From Hormiphora californensis (lineage: Eukaryota > Ctenophora > Tentaculata > Cydippida > Pleurobrachiidae): DNA of 64,000 nt. Numbering within the stretch: position 1 is the first letter of the stretch; each line of letters begins with the position of its first letter. The stretch is taken from NCBI GenBank assembly GCA_020137815.1, contig CM035353.1, positions 5,398,733 through 5,462,732 on the forward strand, given 5' to 3'. The notes below the pieces were generated by a model. That model was not told the DNA's origin. It made no database searches and saw only the letters and a program-made list of their open reading frames with translations. Below are positions 44,940 through 55,693 of the stretch, piece after piece. The position numbers and the translations under genes are program-made.

Positions 44940-46430
44940 TAAATTTTAGTAGGGTACCTGTCCATATCCATGCCTGTTCTCTACCACGACTGAATTATTG
45001 ATCTTTCCCTTTTTCAAGCGATTTTTTTCAAGAGAAAAATTGTTTGACTATCAATCTTCCACTGTCTTCACCACAACTTGCTTAGAAAACCGCAAAATAT
45101 GATGTGAGGTTTCCCCTGAGATCTTTACTTTGTCTGCCGCGGATTGTGGCTAAACCGAGAACAGATAATTTTAAGATTTTTAGGATACGAACATCGTTTT
45201 CGACTTTTCGGCTCCGTCGTTAAGTTACGTCTAACCATGAAGAACTCATTCCTGTCTGTGTTCCTCGGATCTAAATCATATTGATATTTTTTGACAGGGT
45301 GTAATAAGTTTCTGTGTACTCCGCCATGGATAGTAATGACCGTGTGTGTATATTTAATTGACTCTCCCCCCCCCCCCACCTTCATTGTGTACGCTGGCCT
45401 CTCTCCACCTGCTATAATAGCTGTCTAATATCAGGGTAGATCGATCTCCAGAGAGAGAGAGAGAGTGGAAGTTAGCACATGTGCCATCATTTGTTGCAGT
45501 GTCTTATCTCTCGGTATTATAGTAACTGGTGGTAGTTGCGTAGAGCATCGCTATATCATTAGTCTTATGTACTACTTTTGAAATTTTACAAAAGATTAAA
45601 ATCAATTTTATAGAAGTTTGTTTATCTTCCATTCTACTGTGCAACAATTGTGTGTATACAATTCAGATTACCTAAGGTCCACTTACTAAATTACAAAATT
45701 GCTCTCATGTACACACCAATTGTTGCAAACCACACACATGGCTGCGATCTAATTTCGCCATGGCAAATTAAACATTTATTGCAGTATCTTAGCAGCTTTG
45801 TGTAGCATCTCACCACTGTTATAGTACATAATATCTTATTGAGGTACTAGTAGTAGGTATATCTTATGTTTATTTGTAGGTGATACATTAAACTTCTTAC
45901 ATCAACTTGATGAAACTTCATGGTCCTCGATAAGCAATTTTTGGTGACATGTTGACACCTGTGTGCGTGCTGCACTGAGATCCAGCTCTCGCCTCTCACA
46001 TATGTTAATAAAAAAGTAGTAGTAGGCATGGTGCCATCATGATCATGAAGGTACATTATTTTGGGCAAATGATTCTGAAATATGTTCATAAGGTTTGAAC
46101 GACTGCAAGGTTTTTGATTAACTGTTTTCTCTTTAGATTTTTCATCTGGATTTTTATAGTCTGTGTAAACAGCAACAATTTGATGTTATAGTCATTGATC
46201 CAAACACCTGTTCTAGTATCGAGCAACGATTTGAGAGAGAGGCGGCTCATGAGCGAGTGTATACACTTCCTTTAGGGGTGGTAGATACTATTATTAGAGA
46301 TTTGTTACATACCGTCTATGAGCCAGAGTTGTATGCCAGCCTACAACTCTGACTCATGGATTCTATGAGCCAGAGTTGCATGAGCCAGAGTTGTAGGTAA
46401 TCATTTGTGCATACCATTTTTCAACTTCAT
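44940..46430. other. Intergenic DNA upstream of annexin
   Basis: No exon was seen. It holds a C-run at 45366-45378, a short GA tract (about 45450) and, at 46314-46397, four copies in both orientations of ATGAGCCAGAGTTGTA. Confidence 0.45.
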
Positions 46431-46440
46431 ACTATATAAG
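46431..46440 (+). promoter_or_regulatory. Possible TATA box for annexin
   Basis: ACTATATAAG, 321 bases before the annexin ATG. A 5' untranslated exon between them would be needed, or the leader is long. A direct TGTGTCTGTATAATCAT repeat lies in the probable leader (46685-46727). Confidence 0.35.
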
Positions 46441-46760
46441 TATTGATTGATACGCTTCGACCCTATATTCTTTGTGCATCATTATACACAACAATACAAA
46501 GTATTGAGCGATTCTATTTCTGTCCAGAGATCTGTAGTTGCTCTCTTTTCCCCAACGTTCACAGTGTGACACACACGAATAGAGAGAGGGAGAGCTATTG
46601 TACACTTTGTTGGGCACCCTCTATAAACAGTTTCTTCACAGACGCTTTAGAGAACCTTTGATAGCTAGATCATCCTTGTACTTTGTGTCTGTATAATCAT
46701 CCTTATATTTTGTGTCTGTATAATCATTCGTTTGAATTTGAAGTAAAAAGGAGCGTGAAG

Positions 46761-49700
46761 ATGGCGAGATCAAACGCCAATAAGAACCTTTCAAAGGTAA
46801 GTTCACCGAACTGAATACTATACTATATTTTATGGGTAGTATCTAGTATTATATCTATCTTTCTTGGGCACGTCGCGCTATCCCCTGTACGTGGCGCTGC
46901 CAACTTAAATATCTTTCCAATAATCCACTAAACTCGCTATTATAATACTTAGTTGTACAAAGAACTGTCAGGTATATTACTTGATATGCATATAACGGGA
47001 TAAGCGATCATATACTGACAGTTTAATCTGCGTTATATAGTACGTTAAACCAGGCTTTAATCTCTTTTAGTACACTATATATATGTAGTTATATTTATAG
47101 ATATATATTTTTTGTTATGTTGCTTTGACGCTAATTCCATAAACTACCCATGCTTTATCGACCAGATGCCCGCAGGGTATCATTTTATGTGCTTGCAGTC
47201 CCATTATAACGGTGATGAAAAACCGTTTTGGTTTTTCATTACATACAGTAAGAAGACGCGCAAGCGCGGCCAATCAACACGCTATATGACGTGCTGAACG
47301 AATTGAACTTTTTGACAAAATCGCTCGATCGTTACGCAAATTCCGCGCAATTACGGTATCCGTACCATTACGGTAATGGCACTACAAGCACCACTGTAAC
47401 GAGACTCCCACGTTATACTGTGCATTTTTCTTTTTCAATCTTTCAGAAATGGAATTCAAATGAGAAGTAATTCTGAACTTAATTATTAATTAGTCCAATG
47501 TGGATCAGCTCCAATTAGATGTTGTATCCTAAAACACAAGCTTTGCTTCCTTTCTCAGACCTTCTAATTCAAATGATCTTCTTTAATTATCTCTAAGAAT
47601 TTATAGTTCAGATCTCTCTATCTATAATCTCTATAATACCTCGATCAATCTCTCTACCTATAGTCTCTGTTTTATTCCTCTCCCTTTTATGTTTGTCGAG
47701 CTCCAAGCTCTTACTTAACTTTGCTCAATTAAAAGTAGCTTGTTCTTTTTTCTACGAAATTTTTACTGCTGCGAGAGCTTCATTGCGGGTGTTATAAGTT
47801 ACGTAACACATTGATAAGTAACCGCTGGTATAATTATGGTGGCGATGGGTCATTCTGCCCGGTATTTGTCCACCAACCCCCCTGGATTTGGCAGCCTGCC
47901 AGGCAGGAAGCATCGCATTTCGGTTACTTGTGGGACAGAGTTCAGTGTCATTAAGGTACACACAATAGTAGAGTCGATACAATTTGTATTTGGCAGACAG
48001 TAGACACCGATTTACCAATCTGATCTCGGGAAGAGTAATTCCCCGGCTGCCTGGCCAAAGCTCTGACAGATCCTGCAGTAAATCCGGCTGTATGTAATTG
48101 TTTAGGGGGAAACACTGTTTAATTACACAGCACTTTATAGCCTTACTTCCGATCACCCAACTGTCTGCACTTTATAGCTATAGAATTATTAAGATCAATT
48201 GCTAATCACAATATTCGAGCTGAGTAAAGTAAATTCTAAAATTACTGAAAAATGCTCCACTTAAGAATTCTGAAATTTAAGTTTTTAAATTATAAAATTT
48301 AAGGTACACCAATTATTTTATAGTTGAGACTCTCGAGTGTTATGTTCCACAATATAGCACACTAACTAAGTTCTAACGTGTATTTTCTGTTTCAGTTCAT
48401 GCATCCCTACTGTATGAAGGGATTTGCTGGAGTTGTCAGTCCATACCCTTACTTCAATGCAAAATCGGACGCAGAAGCGATTGAGAATGCCCTCATCCTA
48501 CGAAGAGGCTCTATCACTAGTCGGATGAAACAGTTTTTTGGAATTGAAAGTAAGGTTCTACATACTATTTGATTATTTTTAGCTATGGATGTTCAAGTCA
48601 CACACCTTGCACTATGACTTTATAGCGCTAAATTTCCCTGCTTTAATCTGAGGTATGACGGTTTAAAAAAGGTGATCTGGCCAATTTATTGATAAATAGG
48701 AATAAAATTCTGGGTTTGAACGGGAATTGAACCATGGACCTTTAGAGTGACATGCTCGAAGCTATACCACTAAGCTAAGGGCGTGTGTGCATGAATCAAA
48801 ACTAGAAGGAGATAGTATCAAAGTTATTTCCTGGATGACTTAAACTTTCAACGGCAAAATAACTTTGCAGTGCGGTTACTATGTCGCTGCCGTGCCAAAC
48901 TACCATTTTTGACCATGCGATCCGAATGACCCCTGAGAATACAATATTTTTAAACCCTGTATGATATTTTTAGCACATGTGCTAAAACGATCATCTGGGT
49001 GGATGCCTTCGGTATTCTAAAACTCACCCAGGCAGTGAAAAATATATCTCCCTGTATATCATACACACATATCGGCCATGACGACATCTTGTGGAATGTA
49101 CATATTAGTTGTTTTCATTATTTCAGTGGAAAGTAACACTGTCTTGCGTTGGGTGTTGTCCCTTGTCAAGAGTATGAAACCCACTATTGAGAATGAGAAG
49201 ACCGGCTACTGCTGGCCCTACTGTAATTCTGATCATGGTAATACTTGAAGCAATATTTTATTAGCCATGCATTTAGTTTACACATTGTATATTATATGGG
49301 TGGATTATGTTTTTTTGCTGGAATCTGAGCAAGCTAAATTAAGTCATGATCATTTGTATCCAGTGACAAATCGGGAAACGGCTGAGCAGTGAGCACTGAG
49401 GACAGTGATCTCAAAACAATGTACATTGTACATGGAGCCGGGTGGTGGAGGGGCGGGTGGGTGCTTGGAGGGGCGGGTGGATGGGGATAGGTGCTTTGAG
49501 GGGCGGGTGGGTTCTTGGAGGGGCGGATGGATGGGAATAGGTGCTTGGAGGGGCGGGTGGGTGCTTGGAGGGGCGGGTGGATGGGGATAGGTGCTTGGAG
49601 GGGCGGGTGGGTGCTTGGAGGGGCGGATGGATGGGGATAGGTGCTTGGCGGGGCTGGTGGGTGCTTGGAGGGGCTGGTGGGTGCTTGGAGGGGCGGGTGG

Positions 49701-52123
49701 GTGCTTGGAGGGGCGGGTGGATGGGGTGGGTACTTGGAGGGGCGGGTGGATGGGGTGGGTGCTTGGATGGGGCGGGTGGGTGCTTGGAGGGGGCGGGGTA
49801 AATGAGGGTGGGAACTTGAAGGGGGTGAGGTAGGTGCTTGGAGGGGCGGGTAGATGGGGGGGGGGGGGTGCTTGAAGTGGAAAGGGTTGTATGTAAGTGA
49901 CTCAATAAGGCGAGAGAAAGTTCTCCCTTTGACCAAATCGCTGTGTTGTTGCATATTTATGGATGTTTCTTTTGTGTTCAAATGCTACAAGCCATTTGTA
50001 AGATGTTTAAAATCTGTCAGCCTTTTTCTTTCGTCCATTTCTATTGGATTACAATTCCTCTTTTCACCATTACATAAAACTAAACGCCGCTTTCAGACTA
50101 TGAGGAGAAGGAACGTTTTGAGAGATCGGTTATTGAAACCCTGGCACACCGGTCAAACGTTCAGCGACAACAAATCGCCATCACGTACAAGAAGATTTAC
50201 CAAAAGGTATATAACTTACTAATTTAGGGTTTGAAAATTACATCCAGCCCAAATTTAGTCGATTCCTCATTATCCTTCTATTATCATATTCATATTCATA
50301 CATAAAACATGATTATACCAACAACACTATCTTTCTCTAATCATTCTCTAATTATAGGACATGCTTGAGGAGCTCAAAATTTGTCTGAATGGAGACTTCC
50401 AAGATGCGGTGGAGGCCCTTATCACTGATCCTGTTCTGTACGATGTCAAACTTCTTCACAGATCGCTCTTTGAGGTGGGTGTTTACAGTGTAACCCTAGG
50501 GTAGAGACAATTACCAGATTAAATTTAATAATTCCATATCCATTAGATTATTTTTATGTTCGTGTTTTTCTCCCGATAATATAATGTATACAATGTTTAA
50601 TTTCCACACTCTCCACTTCTCCAATTCACTCTCCACATCTCCAATTCACTATTCACATCTCCACACCCAGATGCTGACAATTGATGGAGAACTGCTGGCG
50701 GAAATATTGTGTTCTAGGACAAACGTTCAACTCATGGCCATCCAGGAGAAATATGCCCAAGGTACAATCTGAACGACCAAAAACTATTATGATATGGTTG
50801 AAAGTTGCTCATTGCTCAAACCTCTTTCCGTGCGGTCTTTAAAGGGGGGTTCGAACATAAAAATTTGAAAGTGTATTGAATTATTTATTTTAGAGTACGG
50901 TAACCCAGAGGACAAAGCAGATAATGGGCAGCCGATGTCTCTGCTAAACGACATTGTAAAGATATTTACTGAATCCCGTTTGATGTCGGACAGGGAGTGT
51001 GCTATTGAGTTTGTTAAGAAGGTCCTCTTGGATGCATACCATCGAGAGTGGAGCCCAAAAATGAGCCCTGCAGACAGGTATAATAATACTTTGCCATTTT
51101 CGATTATAACAGCTCACCATTACTGCTCACCATTACCTCTCAAATATACCACTTATATAATTGATAATTTGAGAACAATCCAAACCAAAACTGGTTTTTA
51201 GGGATGAAAAAAGCCAGTGGGACGAGAGATTAGCAAGGACGGACGCTGGTGAGCTCTACGGGGCAGGGGAGTTTAAATGGGGCACAGATGAGGGAGGATT
51301 CATAAACGTACTCTTTCAAGAAAGTGTGACTTTTGCACAACTTAGGGCAACTTTTGATGCCTATGAGAGGGTAAGCTTCCATTTTCCATTTCGAGCTAAA
51401 ACGAATGATATTATCGAATCACAGCTTTATAATCAATACAGAAAATATTTAACGTCAACCATTCAACCTTATCAGATGTACGGGAAGAAGGTAGTGGATG
51501 TGGTCAATGAGGAGTTTAGTGGTGTTTTGAAGGAACTGGTGTCAACCTATGTTGGTATGTTAACTTAAACCAAACGCCCAAATTCGTGTTGTCATTTCCT
51601 TGCCAATTTCTCCAATCATTTTCAGAATTCACATGTTTAAATATGACCGATATGTAATTCCATTTTCAGAATGCATTGAGTCTCGCCAAGAGTTCTTTGC
51701 AAACCAAATGTATGAAGCAATGCGAGGACTTGGTACGGACGATGATAGACTGATAAGAACCATCGTATCCCGTTGTGAGGTATGCACATTTCATTAACCA
51801 TGATTACTAATAGATTATGATGATTACTAATAGATTATTATCATTATGTGAGGTATGTACATTTCATTAACTAATTAGATATATTTTGGGGGATATATCC
51901 TTCGCTCAGTTTATCTTTCTCCATATAACAGCCCAACAATAGTCAATCAATTAATCAATTAAATGATCAATTAAAAAAATTAACAATCTTGCAGGTGGAT
52001 ATGGTGCAGATAAAGATCTGTTACAAAGATTTATTCAAGAAGACCTGCAAAGAGGCTATAGATGACGATACGTCTGGGACATACGGAGATCTCCTTCTGG
52101 CACTAGTTGGAGCGGGCCCTTAG
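46761..52123 (+). CDS. Annexin, four-repeat, 429 aa
   Basis: Annexins bind acidic phospholipid membranes in a Ca2+-dependent way. Eleven coding exons agree in phase: 46761-46796, 48396-48549, 49127-49237, 50097-50206, 50358-50474, 50671-50761, 50894-51077, 51202-51370, 51476-51554, 51670-51779, 51995-52123 (TAG). Repeat 1 starts FNAKSDAEAIENAL and resumes at ERSVIETLAHRSNVQRQQIA after an insertion of about 60 residues (exons 2-4) with Cys and Trp. Repeat 2 is LAEILCSRTNVQLMAIQEKY; repeat 3 GELYGAGEFKWGTDEGGFIN; repeat 4 MYEAMRGLGTDDDRLIRTIV. The type II Ca2+ loop (G-x-GTD) is intact in repeat 4 and near-intact in repeat 3, but not recognisable in repeats 1 and 2. It is longer than the usual 320-340 residues because of the N-terminal extension and insertion. 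The start chosen is ATG 46761, followed by 12 basic/polar residues. Family assignment is very secure; the subtype is not assigned. Confidence 0.95.
47191..47394. mobile_element. MITE, second member of the GCTTGTAGT family
   Basis: Ends GTGCTTGCAGTCCCATTA...TAATGGCACTACAAGCAC pair with each other and match the element at 134-300, including internal TACAGTAAG and GGCCAATC motifs. It lies in annexin intron 1. Confidence 0.65.
48711..48783 (-). pseudogene. tRNA-Asp-like sequence (tRNA pseudogene or SINE head)
   Basis: On the minus strand TAGCTTAGTGGTATAGC (A box/D arm), GCATGTCAC (T33, anticodon GTC, A37) and GGTTCAATTCC (B box/T arm) are spaced as in a tRNA. The acceptor, anticodon and T stems do not pair properly, so this is not a working tRNA. 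It lies in annexin intron 2 and probably represents a SINE or tRNA-derived remnant. Confidence 0.45.
49439..49870. repeat. G-rich minisatellite GTGCTTGGAGGGGCGGGTGG
   Basis: About 20 tandem copies of a 20-base unit, some expanded with ATGGGGATAG inserts, ending in a G10 run. It lies in annexin intron 3 on the coding strand. Runs of 3-4 G at short spacing could form G-quadruplexes. The proline-rich minus-strand ORFs are repeat translations. Confidence 0.95.
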
Positions 52124-52310
52124 GAACATGCAGGCATAACAGTTGTAAGTGAGAGAGAGAGAAGAAAATATCAATATCACGATTAATTTATATTTATTAT
52201 GTGAAAAGAAGCTGTATAACTGAAGCTGTGCAACAAAGTGATTTTCGAGTTTTTTTCCCAAAATTAATGACAATCATATACCACGTAGTCTTTTTGAAAA
52301 GTTAAATGAC

Positions 52311-52316
52311 AATAAA
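52311..52316 (+). terminator. Annexin polyadenylation signal
   Basis: AATAAA 188 bases after the annexin stop codon, the first such hexamer downstream. Confidence 0.6.
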
Positions 52317-52319
52317 GGC

Positions 52320-53050
52320 CTTGTTTCATGAAATATCGTATTCATTCTCGAGCTATACTGTATATAGTTTTTAGTTTGTTCAAATATATTGAGATACAGT
52401 TGTATTACTTTGTTGAGATCTAGATATTGTTATCCTATTCTTACTCCGCATAACGAATATCATTACTTTATTTGATTATTGAGTTTATTTAAATATTTAT
52501 TTTGAATACAGTGGTACAATTACTTATTTTAATATTTATGAATAAAGATGTACTTATTGCAAATTATACTGATGTGGAAGTGTTAATTTGTTTCAACTTC
52601 GTAGTGCTTTACCCACTTATGAATATTTGATTTAATGGAAAAAACGATTTTATGACATTTTTTGAGCCAAAATTATCAAATCCAAAGTTTGAATACAGTG
52701 GTACAAATTTCATCTAACGGAATTATACATAACATTTTTTCAAGCATTTCATGTTCATCGTTCCACGCGAATTAAGGTGCAAGTCAGGAAATAAGGAGGA
52801 GCCGCTTGTATGGTTCGGCGTGTTGGGATTGTACCTATATTGATCGGGAGGTTTTCGATTTTATGCATGCCTATAGGATCGAGAGTTTTTATCCAGATAT
52901 TCAACAAAAACTAAAATTTTATGACGTGGCTTGTTGAGTAAGGGGTCAACAAGACGTGGCGATTTGCATTACTTCTCTCGTTTTATGTGTCGCGATAATT
53001 GGCTTATACTAAACATAATAAAAGCAATATGCATTAAGTAAAGCAAGCTA
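52320..53050. other. AT-rich intergenic spacer
   Basis: No exon was seen. A partly repeated GAATACAGTGGTACAA motif occurs at 52505 and 52692. TGGCTTGTTGAGTAAGGGG at 52927 matches motifs at 55740-55830 and 58696. Confidence 0.4.
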
Positions 53051-53063
53051 GAAAAAGCAGGAA

Positions 53064-53369
53064 ATGGGGCCGGTCGGCTTGTTGGCTTCACATGGGCTTT
53101 TTCTGCGCTCGGCCGGGCCGGGTTTCTATGGCAAGCCCACGAACAGAGTCAAGGTAAAGCATCTCTACACAGTAACGGGTGAGGACACACGGAAGTTTGG
53201 ACCAGAAATGGATCAAATACCATTCGACCATGGCGAAGGCATCCAACCAGGTGACCACCCTGATAAGTGCTGTGAGTGGGACGCGAGGGATGGCGAGCTG
53301 GGTAGCAAGTGGTGGCTTGGAAACTGTAACGAAAAACAGGTGTATTTCTGTGAAGCTTTCGATGGCTAA
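53064..53369 (+). CDS. Small protein, C-type-lectin-like C-terminus
   Basis: An uninterrupted 101-codon ORF starts at ATG 53064 and ends TAA 53367. The C-terminal third, PDKCCEWDARDG ... KWWLGNCNEKQVYFCEAF, has the W-x(4)C...(Y/F)-(I/F)-CE pattern that closes C-type lectin domains, and GEGIQPGDHPD could be the preceding loop. Only the second half of such a fold would be present. The N-terminus has Gly/Leu-rich residues but no convincing signal peptide. A donor-like AAG|gtaaag at 53154 lies inside the ORF, so this may instead be the last exon of a longer gene. Moderate confidence that it is coding, low for the family. Confidence 0.5.
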   Translation: MGPVGLLASHGLFLRSAGPGFYGKPTNRVKVKHLYTVTGEDTRKFGPEMDQIPFDHGEGIQPGDHPDKCCEWDARDGELGSKWWLGNCNEKQVYFCEAFDG

Positions 53370-53942
53370 AAGAAGTGATTTCCTTTTCAATTTATTATTA
53401 TTTTTCGTCGAAACGTTACAAACAATGTGTTTTCCCTGAATATTTTTCAGCCTCATCAAATCAAGGATGAGATCTTAAATCCACCCCCACCCCCCAAAAC
53501 AGAAAACTCTGTGTGGGGATAGATTATCGAAATCGAGTTAGTTACCCATACCCGGGCGGTATGCGGTTTGTTCAGCATTTTTCATGGGAGTTCAATAATC
53601 AATATGAGATCCGTAGGGGAAACTCTAGCTGAATGAAGCTCCATAATCACCATTCCACTCAAGATGCTCCTAAAATTAAAAGGCTATAACATAAACACAG
53701 GCCTGATCACGCGCTGGACCTCCTGTAGAGTTTTGGTGATGATTGTGCTTCTCCTCCATTCAGCTTGCCGGCAAGCCCAATATGGCAACTAGAGTTTTCC
53801 CGAATCCAAAGCCTTAGATCATCGAGTTTTATGTTGAAAAAATATCCTCTCTTTGCCAACACCCCGCCCTTGGCCTTCAATGGAAATTCTACACTGACGG
53901 TGTTTCATGAGTGTACTACAGTGCAGATGAAGGACAATAAAA

Positions 53943-53946
<4 letters not shown>

Positions 53947-54005
<59 letters not shown>

Positions 54006-54112
54006 AGATAGGGAGAGAGAGATAGAGGGAAGATAGGGAGAGAGAGAGAGGGAGAGAGAGATAGAGAGAGAGGGGAGATAGGGAGAGATGGAGAGATGGA
54101 GAGATAGAGTTT
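53947..54112. repeat. (GA)n compound microsatellite
   Basis: GA repeat with GGAAGATAGGGAGA blocks. The Arg/Glu and Ser/Leu ORFs here are repeat translation. Confidence 0.95.
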
Positions 54113-54465
54113 GATTAACAATTCTATTCAGTTCGTTCGTGTAGTGATCTCGCGAGGTCGTGTGCTGATATCAGGGCGGTGTCTGTCAATTCAATAATTT
54201 GTACTTCACAGATACTTGTACTTCTGTTCACATATACTTGACTTTTCACGACTATACAATTGCAGTATATACATAAATTTAACATAAATTTTATGAATTA
54301 TAATCCAAGTTATATAGGCGGTGTGATGTGACACCATTATGCTGAATGAAGACACATGTGGTGCACTCTCAGCTGTGTTTTTTTGTTTTGGACTCTCGCC
54401 TTCTCTCTATCTCTCTACCGCTCTCTCTCGCTCGCGAGAGACGGGCGAGATTTGCTCGCTCTTAC

Positions 54466-54645
<180 letters not shown>

Positions 54646-55426
54646 TCCTACACACACGGCACGTGTAACTTAAGGGACAATGGGCTAAACTGGCTTTGTT
54701 TTAGACCTCGGCCTCATGCTAGCTTGTACCGCGTAAAGCTTTACTATATGACACGCCGTTTTCTTATATTTAGCTTTTTATACTTACCTTTTTATTTTAT
54801 ATTGCTAATTAGATCTTTAAACCATTCCAAAGTTGTGCAATTGCACGTTGAGCTAAGTTTTTAGTCTATAATGGTCGATAAAATATCATTAACTAGGCGA
54901 CTGTATGCATACTATCTTGTACATACTAAAAGAGATGGGGAGAAAGATGATGCAACCATGTGTTGATAGAGGGAGAGCTAAATGAAGCAGTTCTTCATCT
55001 TGTCTAGTCTAATCATGAGCACTGGGCACGGTCTACTTATTATACCGATACGTCGCGTCTACTTATAATAGGTGTCGAAATCCAAAATAATTGCTGCGTA
55101 TTCTGACAAGTTGTAGAATTTAGAACTTGCTTTTGCAGTTTTCACTCATGCACCTGTAATCCAAGAACCTGTATGGTTTTATTTCCTGCTATAGTGCTAT
55201 CTTGCCCCTAAGCTTGAAATTCAAGTCAAATCTTGCACTGGTTTTTATCTTATCTCCCATGTCACATAATTGCTTAGCTTCCGGCACTACTTTATCGGTC
55301 CCCAGTGAACTCAAACACCGTTGCGGCGTTGCATTCCAATTTCCATGATCTAATAACTCTTTAGCTTTTTTCTGCCTGTTTTTTGGAACTCTCTTTCTTT
55401 CTTTCTCTGTAACTCCCAGCTCTTTT

Positions 55427-55427
<1 letters not shown>

Positions 55428-55500
<73 letters not shown>
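55428..55500. repeat. (CT)n microsatellite upstream of the C2 gene
   Basis: Pyrimidine tract about 200 bases before the C2-protein ATG. It may be part of the promoter or leader region. The interval 54650-55420 has no supported coding. Confidence 0.9.
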
Positions 55501-55693
55501 CTATATCTCTCTCGATTCTCTCCTTCTTTATCTTTCCCATAAAACCCTATATAGGTCCGACACCTCGCATTTCAAATATTTCAACCTGAGTCCTCTATCA
55601 CTGATCGGATACATTTGTTTTTGCCACCGTCCACCATCCAGTAAAGAAGTCACAGATCAGGGATCAGACCACATTCAGAGTAGCTACGGAACT

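Noticed and set aside
49334-49981. Proline/histidine-rich 215-codon minus-strand ORF
   Set aside because: It is the complement of the G-rich minisatellite in an annexin intron; three frames are open at once.
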